Below are positions 8,390 to 17,076 of a stretch of 64,000 bases of DNA, one piece after another (within the stretch, counting starts at the first letter, position 1; each line of letters opens with the position of its first letter). Source of the stretch: Gemmatimonadaceae bacterium (GTDB lineage Bacteria; Gemmatimonadota; Gemmatimonadetes; Gemmatimonadales; Gemmatimonadaceae); assembly GCA_036273715.1 (NCBI GenBank), contig DASUHB010000034.1, positions 1 through 64,000 of the forward strand, written 5' to 3'. Below the pieces are notes generated by a model. It worked only from the letters and a program-made list of their open reading frames with translations, ran no database searches and was not told the origin of the DNA. The position numbers and the translations under genes are program-made.

Positions 8390-9538
8390 ATGCGAAAAAC
8401 TTTGTGGTTCGTCGCCGTGTCCGCCGCGTGCGGGCTTGCGGCTCTCTGCCCAACGCTCTCGGCGCAGGCGGGGCCGGCGGCCGCGGCGCGTCCGGTGTCG
8501 CTCGACGACACGACGATCGTGCGCGCGTTGTACGTGAATCGTTGGGCGTCGCAGAGTCCGCGCCGCATGCGGCAGCTCATCGCGCTGGCCGATTCGACGG
8601 AGATCAACGCGCTCGTGATCGACATGAAGGATGAATTCGGCCTCAACTTCGAGTCGACGGATCCGGTCGTGGAGCGGAACGCGGGACACGGGGGCCGCAT
8701 TCCCCATCTGGCCGAGCTGTTGGACACGCTCAAGGCGCACCGCATCCGGCCGATCGCGCGGCTGGTGGTGTTCAAGGATTCGGTGGCGGCGCGCGTGAAT
8801 CCCGACCACGTGATCCATCAGCCTAACGGGCAACCCTGGCGCGACAAGAAGGGCCTGACGTGGGTGGATCCCTACGACACGACGATCTGGGACTACGACA
8901 TCCGGGTCGCCGAGGAGATGGCCCGGTTAGGCTTCGCCGAGGTGCAGTTCGATTACATCCGGTTCCCCGAGCCGTATCCCAGTCTGCCGCCGCAGGTGTT
9001 CCGCGATGCGAACGGGATGACGAAACCGCAGGCGCTGGTGCGTTTTCTCGAGGCGGCATGTCCGCGCGTCCGGAAAGCGGGCGCGCTCTGTACCGCCGAC
9101 ATCTTCGGATTGGTGACGACGGTCCCGGGCGCCCTCGAGGTGGGCCAGCAGTGGGAGCCGTTATCGCCGAGGCTGGACGTGCTGCTGCCGATGGTGTATC
9201 CGTCGCTTTATCCGCACGGCGCGTTCGGGCTGGCGCTGCCTAACGCCAACCCGTACCAGGTAATCTACGATGCGACGAGCCGCGCGCACGAGCGCGACCT
9301 CAAGCTCCGGATCGGTTCGTCGGCGCACGTGCGCCCGTGGCTGCAGGCGTTCACGTTGGGCAAGCCGCGCTACGGGGCGCACGAGCTGGAGGAACAGAAG
9401 CGGGCGGTGTACGACGCGGGCTACGACAGTTGGACGCTGTGGAACCCGGGCTCGTTGTACGAGGCGTTCGTGCCCGCGCTCGAGAAGACGACGGTCTCGC
9501 GCAAGAAACCGTTCGGGAGCAAGGAAGCGTCTCGCTAG
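8390..9538 (+). CDS. secreted putative glycoside hydrolase (DUF4015-like TIM barrel)
   Basis: A 382-residue secreted protein. The signal is MRKTLWFVAVSAACGLAALCP...LSAQA, and the start at 8390 was chosen to place it at the N-terminus. The body matches the DUF4015 putative glycosidase pattern: VRALYVNRWASQSP, ALVIDMKDEFGLNF on an early beta strand, WVDPYDTTIWDYDIRVAEE, GFAEVQFDYIRFPEP (a probable active-site strand), LPMVYPSLYPHG, and WTLWNPGS near the end. It probably acts on polysaccharide in the periplasm or outside the cell. The substrate is unknown. It is divergent from the lipoprotein-thioesterase gene. Confidence 0.82.
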   Translation: MRKTLWFVAVSAACGLAALCPTLSAQAGPAAAARPVSLDDTTIVRALYVNRWASQSPRRMRQLIALADSTEINALVIDMKDEFGLNFESTDPVVERNAGHGGRIPHLAELLDTLKAHRIRPIARLVVFKDSVAARVNPDHVIHQPNGQPWRDKKGLTWVDPYDTTIWDYDIRVAEEMARLGFAEVQFDYIRFPEPYPSLPPQVFRDANGMTKPQALVRFLEAACPRVRKAGALCTADIFGLVTTVPGALEVGQQWEPLSPRLDVLLPMVYPSLYPHGAFGLALPNANPYQVIYDATSRAHERDLKLRIGSSAHVRPWLQAFTLGKPRYGAHELEEQKRAVYDAGYDSWTLWNPGSLYEAFVPALEKTTVSRKKPFGSKEASR

Positions 9539-9553
9539 CACGCGGCGCTGCCG

Positions 9554-10804
9554 TCACCCTCGCGCGATCTCGCTGACGGCCGCGACGAGCCGGTCGACCT
9601 CGTCCTGCGTCGTGTAGCATGCGCAGCCGGCGCGCACGACGCCGTCGGGCGCCATGCCAATGCGCTCGATCACCGTGGCCGCGTAGAAGTCGCCGTTGGA
9701 TGCGTAGACTGCGCGATCGGCGAGTTCGCGCGCGACATCAGTGGATGAGCGGCCCGCGACCGCAAACGAGATCGTGGGCGTGCGCGGCGACGATGGCGGC
9801 GGCCCGAACACGCGCACGCCGCGAATCGCGGACAGCCCGTTCCACATGCTCGTGATTAACGCGGTGCCGCGTGCGTGCAGCGCCTCGAACGCCGACGCGA
9901 GCCGGGCGCGCCGCGTGTCGCCGGCGCCGAGGGATGCGAGGAAGTCGACGGCCGCCGCGGCGCCGACGATGCCTTCGTGATTCTGCGTGCCCGTCTCGAG
10001 CCGCTCGGGCGCCGTGTCGGGCGCCGGCTCGAGGCGCGGCACATCGACCTCCAGAATGCGCTCGCTGGTTCCGTACAGAATGCCCAGGTGCGGCCCGTAA
10101 AACTTGTAGGCCGAGCACGCGAGGAAGTCGCAGCCGATGGCGCGCACATCGACGAGCTGGTGCGGCGCGTAATGCACGGCGTCGACGAACGCGATCGCCC
10201 CGACCGCGTGCGCGAGCCGCGTGGCGCGCGCCACGTCGGTGATCGTGCCTAACGCATTGGACGCGGCCCCGATCGCCACCACGCGCGTGCGCCTGCCGAT
10301 CGACCGCTCGAGATCGTCCCAGTCGAGCTGCCCCGTGTCGGGGTGCATGCGCACCATGCGCACGGTCACACCGCGCTCCGCCTCGAGCGCGCGCCACGGC
10401 GCGATGTTGGCGTGGTGATCGAGCTCGGTCACCACGATCTCGTCGCCGACGCTCAGCCGCCGCCCGATGCCGCGCGCTACGTGAAATGTGAGCGACGTCA
10501 TGTTCTGCCCGAACGCGATCTCGTCGTCGCGGGCGTTGAGCAGGTCGGCGATGGCGCGTCGTGCGCGCGCGATCGCCGCATCCGTCTCGATGCTCGTCGG
10601 ATATGCCCAGTGCGTATTGGCGTTGTGATGCAGCAGGTACGCGGTCACGGCGTCGGTGACCATGCGCGGCACCTGCGTGCCACCGGGTCCGTCGAAGTAG
10701 GCGACCCAGCGTCCGGCCTGGCGCCGCTCCAGCGCCGGGAAATGTTGGCGAATCGCGTCCGTGGACTGGACGCGTCCGTCGGCGGTGACGGGCGCGCTCG
10801 TCAC
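9554..10804 (-). CDS. cysteine desulfurase-like class V aminotransferase (VC1184-type)
   Basis: A PLP enzyme of 416 residues in the class V aminotransferase superfamily. The opening (IRQHFPALERR, WVAYFDGPGGTQVP) and NANTHWAYPTS match the VC1184/TIGR01976 branch of cysteine desulfurase-like proteins, whose physiological substrate is not settled. LDHHANIAPWR and FVDAVHYAPH are cofactor-pocket motifs, and the Schiff-base Lys is in CSAYKFYGPHLG. The GTG start overlaps the stop of the upstream dehydrogenase gene as GTGA, so translation is probably coupled. Assignment to SufS itself is unlikely, because no suf genes are nearby. Confidence 0.85.
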   Translation of the reverse strand: MTSAPVTADGRVQSTDAIRQHFPALERRQAGRWVAYFDGPGGTQVPRMVTDAVTAYLLHHNANTHWAYPTSIETDAAIARARRAIADLLNARDDEIAFGQNMTSLTFHVARGIGRRLSVGDEIVVTELDHHANIAPWRALEAERGVTVRMVRMHPDTGQLDWDDLERSIGRRTRVVAIGAASNALGTITDVARATRLAHAVGAIAFVDAVHYAPHQLVDVRAIGCDFLACSAYKFYGPHLGILYGTSERILEVDVPRLEPAPDTAPERLETGTQNHEGIVGAAAAVDFLASLGAGDTRRARLASAFEALHARGTALITSMWNGLSAIRGVRVFGPPPSSPRTPTISFAVAGRSSTDVARELADRAVYASNGDFYAATVIERIGMAPDGVVRAGCACYTTQDEVDRLVAAVSEIARG

Positions 10805-11691
10805 GTGATCTCGACCCCCGACCACGCTTCGATGACGCGCACGGCCTCGACGTGATCGGCCTCTTCGCCTAACAATGTGCGCGCGGCGCGGAACAGTTCG
10901 CTCGTGAGCTGCAAGAGCGGCGACGCGACGTGCTGCTCGCGCGCGACGCCGGCCGCGATGCCGACGTCCTTGTCGAGCAGCGCCAGGCGAAACGTGCGCG
11001 GAAATGCGCGCGTGAGCACGCGCTCGGGAAACAGGTTCTGCGATGTGTTGCTGCGTCCGCTCGATGCGTTGATCACGTCCAGCGCGATCTTGGGCGACAC
11101 GCCCGCTTTGGCGAGCGCGGCGAGTCCTTCGCCGGTGGCCCACACGTGCACCGCCAGCAGCGCGTTGTTCACCGATTTGAGCGCGTGGCCGGTGCCGACC
11201 GGGCCGCAGTGGACGAGCTTTTCGCCGAACGCATCGATGACGGGCCGCGCGCGCTCGAACGACTCGGCGTCTCCGCCGCACATCACCGTCAGCGTGCCGC
11301 GCTCGGCGCCCACGGTGCCGCCGCTCACCGGCGCATCGACGAAGCCGATGCCGCGCTCGCCTAACCGTGCCGCGATGCGGCGCGATGTCGCCGGGTCACC
11401 CGACGTGCAGTCGATGAGCATGCTGCCGCGCGCCATGCCGGCGATCAGGCCATCGGCGCCGTCGAGCAGCGACTCGACCTCGCGGGACGTCGGCAGGCAC
11501 GTGACGACGAAGACGGCGCCCGTCGCCGCCTCTCGCGGCGTGGCCGCGGCGCGCGCGCCCGTGCTGCGTGCGAATTCGTCCGCGCGTGCGCGCGTGCGGT
11601 TCCATACCGTGAGTGTGAACGGCGGTTGGGCGAGGTGGCGCGCCATTGGCGTGCCGATCGCGCCCAATCCGAGGAATGCGATCTGAGTCAT
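10801..11691 (-). CDS. NAD(P)-dependent 3-hydroxyisobutyrate dehydrogenase-like oxidoreductase
   Basis: A beta-hydroxyacid dehydrogenase of 296 residues. The Rossmann motif FLGLGAIGTPMARHL is at the N-terminus, DAPVSGGTVGAERGTL is the family substrate-binding loop, and GHALKSVNNALL contains the catalytic Lys. Likely substrates are 3-hydroxyisobutyrate, tartronate semialdehyde or succinic semialdehyde, which sequence does not separate. I start at 11691 because the longer frame reads through intergenic repeat sequence. The stop overlaps the GTG of the PLP-enzyme gene by 4 bp, making a coupled pair. Confidence 0.87.
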   Translation of the reverse strand: MTQIAFLGLGAIGTPMARHLAQPPFTLTVWNRTRARADEFARSTGARAAATPREAATGAVFVVTCLPTSREVESLLDGADGLIAGMARGSMLIDCTSGDPATSRRIAARLGERGIGFVDAPVSGGTVGAERGTLTVMCGGDAESFERARPVIDAFGEKLVHCGPVGTGHALKSVNNALLAVHVWATGEGLAALAKAGVSPKIALDVINASSGRSNTSQNLFPERVLTRAFPRTFRLALLDKDVGIAAGVAREQHVASPLLQLTSELFRAARTLLGEEADHVEAVRVIEAWSGVEIT

Positions 11692-11876
11692 GCGAGGAAG
11701 CGGTGGCGAGGACACCGGAACTTCGTTGACAGGCAGCGCGATGTCAAAGGCGGAGCGAGCGTGGTGGGCTTGAGAGCAGATTGAACGGAGAACAGCACGG
11801 AGAACGGCACGGATCGCTCGGCTGCTCGGCGCCGGCTTAGTCACAGCTGGAGGGCATCGATCCGTTGGTTGTTGGT

Positions 11877-12051
11877 TCTTCGGGAATTTCGGGAAGCGCG
11901 GCGGTGCTGGATTCAGCGGACACGACACGAGCAACACCAAGGCGTTGATTCTTTTTCGGTGCTTTGTCTGTTGTGTCCTGCTTTGTCCGCGTCTTCATGA
12001 GCGTAGCACTGTGCCCGTCCGGCCTGCCTCACGATCCATCTTCTCTCGTCC
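11877..12051. repeat. intergenic repeat, copy A (partial)
   Basis: This shares a segment with 21033-21320. The blocks GGAAGCGCGGCGGTGCTGG (11890-11908) and about 140 bp from 11914 to 12051 match copy B at roughly 90%, including CCTGCTTTGTCCGCGTCTTC and GCGTAGCACT. Copy A has the full right arm of the hairpin seen in copy B but only CAGCGGACAC of the left arm. It fills most of the 425-bp gap (11692-12116) upstream of the HMA gene; the left part of that gap has no gene. Confidence 0.8.
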
Positions 12052-12116
12052 GTTCGATTTTCCCCCGGCTACGAACCGGTACCGCGCGCCTGGTGCTCGC
12101 GCGCTTATTTTGCGGC

Positions 12117-12356
12117 GTGCGCATCACGACGTCGGTCACCATCCAGGGCATGCTGTCCGTACATGCGGCGCACGCCGTCTTCACCGCTCTGACGGGGGTG
12201 GAAGGCATCAGTACCGCAGACGTCAAAGTGGGTCGCGCGACCATCGAACATGACGGTCGGGCGACCCACGAGCAGATCATCGAGGCGATCGAAACGGCCG
12301 GCTATGTCGTGACCGAGATCCGCGACGAGCGGCGGCTGCCCTTGCTCGGCCGCTAG
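12117..12356 (+). CDS. HMA-fold protein lacking the metal-binding cysteines
   Basis: A 79-residue protein from GTG at 12117. It has a ferredoxin-like HMA fold pattern: a first strand (TTSVTIQGM), a helix (VHAAHAVFTALTGV), ISTADVKVGRATIEH and a final helix (ATHEQIIEAIETAGYVV). In copper chaperones the first loop is GMxCxxC; here it is GMLSVHA, so both cysteines are missing and classical Cu(I)/Zn binding is unlikely. In-frame upstream codons belong to the repeat and are not counted. Its end overlaps the convergent acyl-CoA dehydrogenase gene by 4 bp. Confidence 0.75.
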   Translation: MRITTSVTIQGMLSVHAAHAVFTALTGVEGISTADVKVGRATIEHDGRATHEQIIEAIETAGYVVTEIRDERRLPLLGR

Positions 12357-14245
12357 CGCGCGGCCGCGATCAGCTCAGCAGTGGCCGTTTCGGTCTCCTC
12401 CGACTCCATGGCGACGATGCCCTGTTCGAGCCATGTGAACTCGCCCGCCATCACGCGCTGCGACAGCCGGTAGAGCGCGCCGTCCGTTGGGCCGAACAAA
12501 TTGCGGTGGTGCTCGGCGATGCGCATCCGGGCTTCGCGACAGAACACATCGGCGAGGTCGATCGCGTTTGCGTCGCCGTTCCTGGCCACGCTCACTGCGC
12601 GCACGCACGATGCCGACATGGCGAACAGCTCGGCTCCGATGTCGACCGCGCGGAAGAGCACCATCTGCCGCTTCTCGAGCTTGGGGCCGAGCTTGACCAT
12701 CGCGTGGAAAATCGATCGGCCTAACCGGCGGGTGGCGCGTTCGATGAAGCGCATGTGGTCGGCGAGGTGGCCGAAGTCGCCGTACGACCGGAAGCCGCCC
12801 ACCCAGCGCGACGTGTACCACATGGGGTAGAACCTGGCGGACCGGCGGAGTGCAGCCATGCGCTGCTTGCCCGTCGCCTTTGGATTCACGAGATCGAATG
12901 CCGTGCGGAAGTGGAAGTCGACTGCTTCGCGCGCGATGAACAATCGCATGATCTCCGACGAGCCTTCGAAAATGAGATTGATGCGGAAGTCGCGCATGGC
13001 GCGCTCGATGGGGATCGGGCGTTCGCCGCGCGCACGTTGCGAGTCGGCAGTTTCGTAGCCGCGGCCGCCGCGAATCTGCAGCGTGTCGTCGACGATGCGC
13101 CAGCCGGCTTCGGTGTTCCACATCTTCGCGATCGCGGCTTCGAGGCGGATGTCGTAGCCGCCGCGGTCGGCCATTTTGCTGGCGAGCTCGGCCACGGATT
13201 CCATCGCGAAGGTGTTCGCCGCCATGCGCGCGAGCTTCTGCGCCACGGCTTCGTGCTTGCCGATGGGTTGTCCCCACTGCACGCGCTCGTTGGACCACTC
13301 GCGCGCCACGCGCACCATGCTCTTGGCCGCATACGCGGCGCTCGCCGGCAGCGTTAGGCGGCCCGTGTTGAGCGTGATCAGCGCGAGCTTGAGGCCTTTG
13401 CCTTCCTCCCACAAAATGTTTTCGCGCGGCACCCGCACGTTGGTGAAGCGGATGACACCGTTCTCGATGGCCTTGAGTCCCATGAAGCGGCAGCGGTGCA
13501 CGATCTCGACGCCGGGCCAACTGGTCTCGACGATGAAGGCGGTGATCTGCTTCTTCGGCTTGCCGTGCACGACTGCATCCGGCGTGCGCGCCATCACCAC
13601 CATGAGTTCCGCGCGCGTGCCGTTGGTGCACCACAACTTCTGTCCGTTCAGAATGAAGGCCGAGCCGTCCGGGGTGGGGTCGGCGGAGGTGCGCATGTTG
13701 GCGGGATCGCTGCCCGCGTCGACTTCAGTCAACGCGAACGCGGAGATCGCGCCCTTGGCCAGTCGCGGAAAATATTTCTTTTTCTGCGCGTCGCTGCCGA
13801 ACAACTTGAGCGGCTGCGGCAGGCCGATGGACTGGTGCGCGGAGAGCAGCGCGGTGAGCGAACCATCGCGCGATGTGACCATGCCCATCGCGCGGATGTA
13901 GCTCGTCTGTGAGAGTCCGAGTCCGCCGTATTCGCGCGGAATCTTGATGCCGAAGGCGCCCATCTCGCGCAGCTCCTGCACGAGCGGCTCGGGGATCTCG
14001 CCGGTTCGATCCACGTCGTCCGACGGATACCGTTCGAGGTAGCTCCGTAAGGCATCGACGAACGGCTTCGCGCGCGCCGTTTCTTCGGGGTCGTCGGCCG
14101 GAAATGGATGAATGATCTCCGGCCTGAACCGGCCGAGAAACAATTCTTGAAGAAAGCTCGGCTGGACCCATTCGCTCTCGCGCGCGGCTTCGGCAACGTC
14201 GCGGGCTTCTTGCTCGGAGGCCAGTCCGTGTGTGGTGTCTGCCAT
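12353..14245 (-). CDS. acyl-CoA dehydrogenase family protein, long form
   Basis: A 630-residue FAD enzyme that oxidises an acyl-CoA to the 2-enoyl-CoA. FALTEVDAGSDP is the first acyl-CoA dehydrogenase signature, LWCTNGTRAELMVV follows, and QIRGGRGYETADSQ lies in the second half. The FEGSSEIMRLFIAREA block is the FAD-binding end of the core. About 180 residues follow the core, as in the very-long-chain and ACAD9-type enzymes, and about 90 precede it. In FEGSSEI the Glu is in the usual catalytic-base region, but I cannot prove its role. Chain length is not predictable. It follows the SURF1 gene by 111 bp. Confidence 0.88.
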   Translation of the reverse strand: MADTTHGLASEQEARDVAEAARESEWVQPSFLQELFLGRFRPEIIHPFPADDPEETARAKPFVDALRSYLERYPSDDVDRTGEIPEPLVQELREMGAFGIKIPREYGGLGLSQTSYIRAMGMVTSRDGSLTALLSAHQSIGLPQPLKLFGSDAQKKKYFPRLAKGAISAFALTEVDAGSDPANMRTSADPTPDGSAFILNGQKLWCTNGTRAELMVVMARTPDAVVHGKPKKQITAFIVETSWPGVEIVHRCRFMGLKAIENGVIRFTNVRVPRENILWEEGKGLKLALITLNTGRLTLPASAAYAAKSMVRVAREWSNERVQWGQPIGKHEAVAQKLARMAANTFAMESVAELASKMADRGGYDIRLEAAIAKMWNTEAGWRIVDDTLQIRGGRGYETADSQRARGERPIPIERAMRDFRINLIFEGSSEIMRLFIAREAVDFHFRTAFDLVNPKATGKQRMAALRRSARFYPMWYTSRWVGGFRSYGDFGHLADHMRFIERATRRLGRSIFHAMVKLGPKLEKRQMVLFRAVDIGAELFAMSASCVRAVSVARNGDANAIDLADVFCREARMRIAEHHRNLFGPTDGALYRLSQRVMAGEFTWLEQGIVAMESEETETATAELIAAAR

Positions 14246-14356
14246 GCGAGATCACCCTTGTCGGTTGTGTCCCGCCTGTGCGGGAGGCGGCGCTCCCGCG
14301 TCGCATTCTCAAAATACACGCGCGCCGGGAGGCCGGACAATCAGCTGAACCACGCG

Positions 14357-15064
14357 TCAACCTGATCCGCGATGTTCCAACCAGAGCAGGTAGACGGCGC
14401 CGTAGAGCGCAATGGCGGCGAACGTGAACCACTGAATCGCGTAGCTCAGGTGCGGACCGTCGTCCATGGCCGGCAACTGGAGTCGAGTCGGGGCGCCGAC
14501 CGGACGCGGTCCGTTTGCCAGCTCGACGACGCTGTACGGCTCGATTGCGTAAGGCAGATCCGCCGTGGCGCGCGCGTAGTCGAGCTCTCTCCATGCGCGC
14601 GGATTGGTGGCGGACTGCGATGTGTCGTGGGTGCGCGCGGGCATCGGTTCGATGAATCCATCGACGGTGGTGCGTTCGGGCTCGAGCCACAACGAGGCGT
14701 TCACCGACGACGCATCGGGCGAGTAGACCCAGCCGCGATTCACGAGCACGGCGCGGGCGCCCGTGTCGGGCTTGAGCGGCGTGATGAGGAATACGCCGGG
14801 CGCACCATCGCGCGAGCGGCCGGTGATGACGAACTGGTGGTCGTAGTCGAACGTGCCGTGGACGCGCACGCGGCGATATTTCGCGAGCGCGGTGTCGCGC
14901 GGGATACTGTCGAGCGGCACCGGCGCCGCAGCCAGCCGCTGCTCGAACTGCGCATTGAACGCGCGGCGTTCGGCGAGCCGGTGCAGTTGCCACACGCCCA
15001 ACCGTGCGAACAGCGCCGCCGCGCCCGCGGCGACGACGCATCCGATGACCGTGCGCCACGTCAT
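14357..15064 (-). CDS. SURF1 family cytochrome oxidase assembly protein
   Basis: A 235-residue inner-membrane protein. It has two membrane helices in the usual SURF1 layout: one at residues 5-22, ending in the hallmark LGVWQLHR, and one near the C-terminus (AIQWFTFAAIALYGAVYLLW). The periplasmic loop contains GTFDYDHQFVITGRSRDGAPG and AVLVNRGW, both conserved. SURF1 helps heme a insertion into cytochrome oxidase subunit I. No oxidase genes are in the window. It is preceded by a DUF72 gene and followed by the acyl-CoA dehydrogenase. Confidence 0.93.
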   Translation of the reverse strand: MTWRTVIGCVVAAGAAALFARLGVWQLHRLAERRAFNAQFEQRLAAAPVPLDSIPRDTALAKYRRVRVHGTFDYDHQFVITGRSRDGAPGVFLITPLKPDTGARAVLVNRGWVYSPDASSVNASLWLEPERTTVDGFIEPMPARTHDTSQSATNPRAWRELDYARATADLPYAIEPYSVVELANGPRPVGAPTRLQLPAMDDGPHLSYAIQWFTFAAIALYGAVYLLWLEHRGSG

Positions 15065-15083
15065 GCAGCGCCGCGCCGCGGAC

Positions 15084-15097
15084 GCCTAACGTTAGGC
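15084..15097. repeat. 14-bp palindrome of two abutting heptamers
   Basis: GCCTAACGTTAGGC is a perfect palindrome made of two copies of the dispersed heptamer back to back. It lies in the 34-bp gap between the DUF72 stop (15099) and the SURF1 start (15064) on the minus strand. Possible roles are a weak hairpin, a protein site, or a tandem copy of the dispersed signal. Confidence 0.7.
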
Positions 15098-15098
15098 A

Positions 15099-15908
15099 TC
15101 AAAAGAGGGACATCTGCTCGCCCAACTCACTCGGGTCCACCGGATGCTGTCCGAGCAGGCGTTGAAGTTGGCGGGCCGTCGCGGGACTGTGTCCGGCGAA
15201 ATGGTTGTTCGCGTACCCGTACACCGCCGTCACCTTCTGCGCGAGCATCATGATGGCGTCCGCCCACGACTCGAGCTCGCGAGTGCGGTCCGCCTGAATG
15301 CGCGAATAGTCGACGATGTCACGATCGGGGCCCATCCACCGAATGTACGCAAAATCCGCTGTCGGCTTCTCCGCCAGTGCAAGCATTATGCGACGGGGGA
15401 TCCATCGCGCATCGATGAGTGCCAACGCCACCCGGTGTTCGGCGAGCAGGGCGAGCACGCCTTCGTGTATCCATGCGCGCTGGCGGAACTCGATGGCGAC
15501 GCGGATGTCGCGAGGCAGCGTCGGAAGAAATGCCGCCAGTGCGGGCAGCTCGGATGGCCCGAACTCCGGGCCGAGCTGAACCAGCACCGGCCCGAGTCTG
15601 GCGCCGAGTGCGCGGACCCGATCGAAGAATTGATCGGTGAGGTGGGCGCAGTCGCGCAGCTTGTGTTCGTGCGTAATTTCCTGCGGCATCTTGAGCGCGA
15701 ACGTGAAGTGTCCGGAAGTGCGCTCGGCCCAACTTTGCACGGTGCGTTCCGGTGGAACCGCATAGAACGTCGAATCGACTTCGACGGTGTCGAACGCGCG
15801 AGCGTACACCGAAAGAAAATCAGCCGCGCGTGTATCGGGTGGATAGAACGGTCCCAGCCAGGCATCATAGTTCCAGCCTTGTGTTCCGATCCGCACCGTG
15901 GAAGGCAT
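15099..15908 (-). CDS. DUF72 family protein
   Basis: A 269-residue cytosolic protein with the DUF72 TIM-barrel pattern: RIGTQGWNYDAW at the N-terminus, the EVDSTFYAVPPE strand, FALKMPQEITHEH, PVLVQLGPEFG, and the late AYGYANNHFAGHSPATARQL-type segment, here VYGYANNHFAGHSP. The family is widespread and its biochemical role is not established. It is co-directional with Usp (33 bp upstream) and SURF1 (34 bp downstream). An inverted heptamer pair lies just after its stop. Confidence 0.92.
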   Translation of the reverse strand: MPSTVRIGTQGWNYDAWLGPFYPPDTRAADFLSVYARAFDTVEVDSTFYAVPPERTVQSWAERTSGHFTFALKMPQEITHEHKLRDCAHLTDQFFDRVRALGARLGPVLVQLGPEFGPSELPALAAFLPTLPRDIRVAIEFRQRAWIHEGVLALLAEHRVALALIDARWIPRRIMLALAEKPTADFAYIRWMGPDRDIVDYSRIQADRTRELESWADAIMMLAQKVTAVYGYANNHFAGHSPATARQLQRLLGQHPVDPSELGEQMSLF

Positions 15909-15941
15909 GACGTAAGAATCGCCATGCGCGGCACGGCGGTG

Positions 15942-16421
15942 TCAAGAGGTGCGCGGTTCGGCGGGCTTGAACGGCGCCTCGGACGTCGATCGCGGGACCT
16001 TGGAACCGCGCACGAGCAGCACCGGCACATCGGACTTGTGGCGGACGCCGTCGGCGACGCTGCCGTAGATGAGATCGGAGAAGAAGCGATGCCCGTGCGT
16101 GGACATCGCAATGAGATCGCACCGCTCGCGCGCTGCCGCATCGGCGATCTCGCGCGCGGGATCGCCGTTGGCGAGCACGGCATCCACGTCGAGGCCGTCC
16201 GCTTCGAGCGCCGCGGCGATGCGGCTCAAATACTCGCGATCCGCGCGCATTTCTTCGCTTTCGCGCAGGTCCAGTTGCCGCAGATTGCGCGCGGCCCATC
16301 CATCGGCCACGTGGATGAGGATGATGGACGCGTGGCAGAGTCGCGCGAGTGCGCGGACGTGATCCAGGATCGCGTCGTCGTACGGCGAATTCTCGAGCGG
16401 GACCAGAATGCGCGTGTACAT
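15942..16421 (-). CDS. universal stress protein (UspA family)
   Basis: A 159-residue cytosolic protein with one Usp domain. The N-terminal strand MYTRILVPLENS is typical, and the ATP-binding pattern is visible at MSTHGHRFFSDLIYGSVAD, followed by DVPVLLVRG, the last strand. This matches the ATP-binding subclass. It is probably a stress-related nucleotide-binding protein. It begins 7 bp after the Nudix gene ends and is likely co-transcribed with it. Confidence 0.93.
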   Translation of the reverse strand: MYTRILVPLENSPYDDAILDHVRALARLCHASIILIHVADGWAARNLRQLDLRESEEMRADREYLSRIAAALEADGLDVDAVLANGDPAREIADAAARERCDLIAMSTHGHRFFSDLIYGSVADGVRHKSDVPVLLVRGSKVPRSTSEAPFKPAEPRTS

Positions 16422-16428
16422 GGCCGGT

Positions 16429-17070
16429 TCACTCGGTCGATGTGAGCGCCAGAAACTGCCGCAGGATGCGCTCCGTTAGGCCCCAGATGGTGCGGCCGCC
16501 GTGCTGATAGGTCGGCACGCGCCGCGGACCGCCCGTCAGTTCGAGCACTACCTCGCGTGTCGCCTCCGGCGCCCGCAGGGCATCCACGGGAACCCAGAAC
16601 GCTTCAGCAACTTCGTCGCTCAGCGTCAGCGCAGCGTCACCGGCCACGACGCCGACGAACGGGGTGATTACGAGTCGCGGCAGTGCAACCGTCCGCGGCT
16701 GCACGTCGTCCAGGCGACCGAGAATCGCTCCGCTGCGCGACAGATCGAGTGCGGTTTCCTCGCGCGTCTCGCGCACGACAGTTTGCTCGATCGTTTCTCC
16801 CGGCTCCTGGCGTCCGCCAGGCAGCGCGAAGTGTCCGCTCCATGGATCGCCGGCGTAGGTGGCGCGTTTGATCATGAGCAGTTCCACCGGTTCCCGCTCG
16901 CGCGCCCTGAGCACCAGTGCCACCGCCGCTCGTCGTCCCCCGGCGCCTGTTTCGATCTCGACCGTCGCGCGCGTCTGCAACCGCTCGCGGAGCCGGGCAA
17001 CGAGCGGCCGGAACAGGACCGATGCGGCAGAATCGTCGTTGCCTAACGGATTGCCGGCGCCGAGCGACAC
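16429..17070 (-). CDS. Nudix hydrolase, CoA pyrophosphatase-like
   Basis: A 213-residue hydrolase starting at GTG. The Nudix box is complete, GGRQEPGETIEQTVVRETRE followed by ETAL, which supplies the metal-binding acidic residues. KRATYAGDPWSGHFALPGG just before it is characteristic of the NudL-like CoA pyrophosphatases, which cleave CoA to phosphopantetheine and 3',5'-ADP. The substrate is therefore probably CoA, but a broader nucleoside diphosphate role is possible. It lies in a tight leftward run with rhodanese 6 bp upstream and Usp 7 bp downstream. Confidence 0.9.
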   Translation of the reverse strand: MSLGAGNPLGNDDSAASVLFRPLVARLRERLQTRATVEIETGAGGRRAAVALVLRAREREPVELLMIKRATYAGDPWSGHFALPGGRQEPGETIEQTVVRETREETALDLSRSGAILGRLDDVQPRTVALPRLVITPFVGVVAGDAALTLSDEVAEAFWVPVDALRAPEATREVVLELTGGPRRVPTYQHGGRTIWGLTERILRQFLALTSTE

Positions 17071-17076
17071 GCGCCG

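Noticed and set aside
10805-11281. N-terminal extension of the cysteine desulfurase-like enzyme
   Set aside because: It is an Arg/Ala shadow of the dehydrogenase gene. The GTG at 10804, overlapping the upstream stop as GTGA, matches the family N-terminus.
11964-12116. Longer N-terminus for the HMA protein
   Set aside because: The in-frame region is the shared intergenic repeat, also present at 21.2 kb before an unrelated gene. The GTG at 12117 starts the conserved fold.
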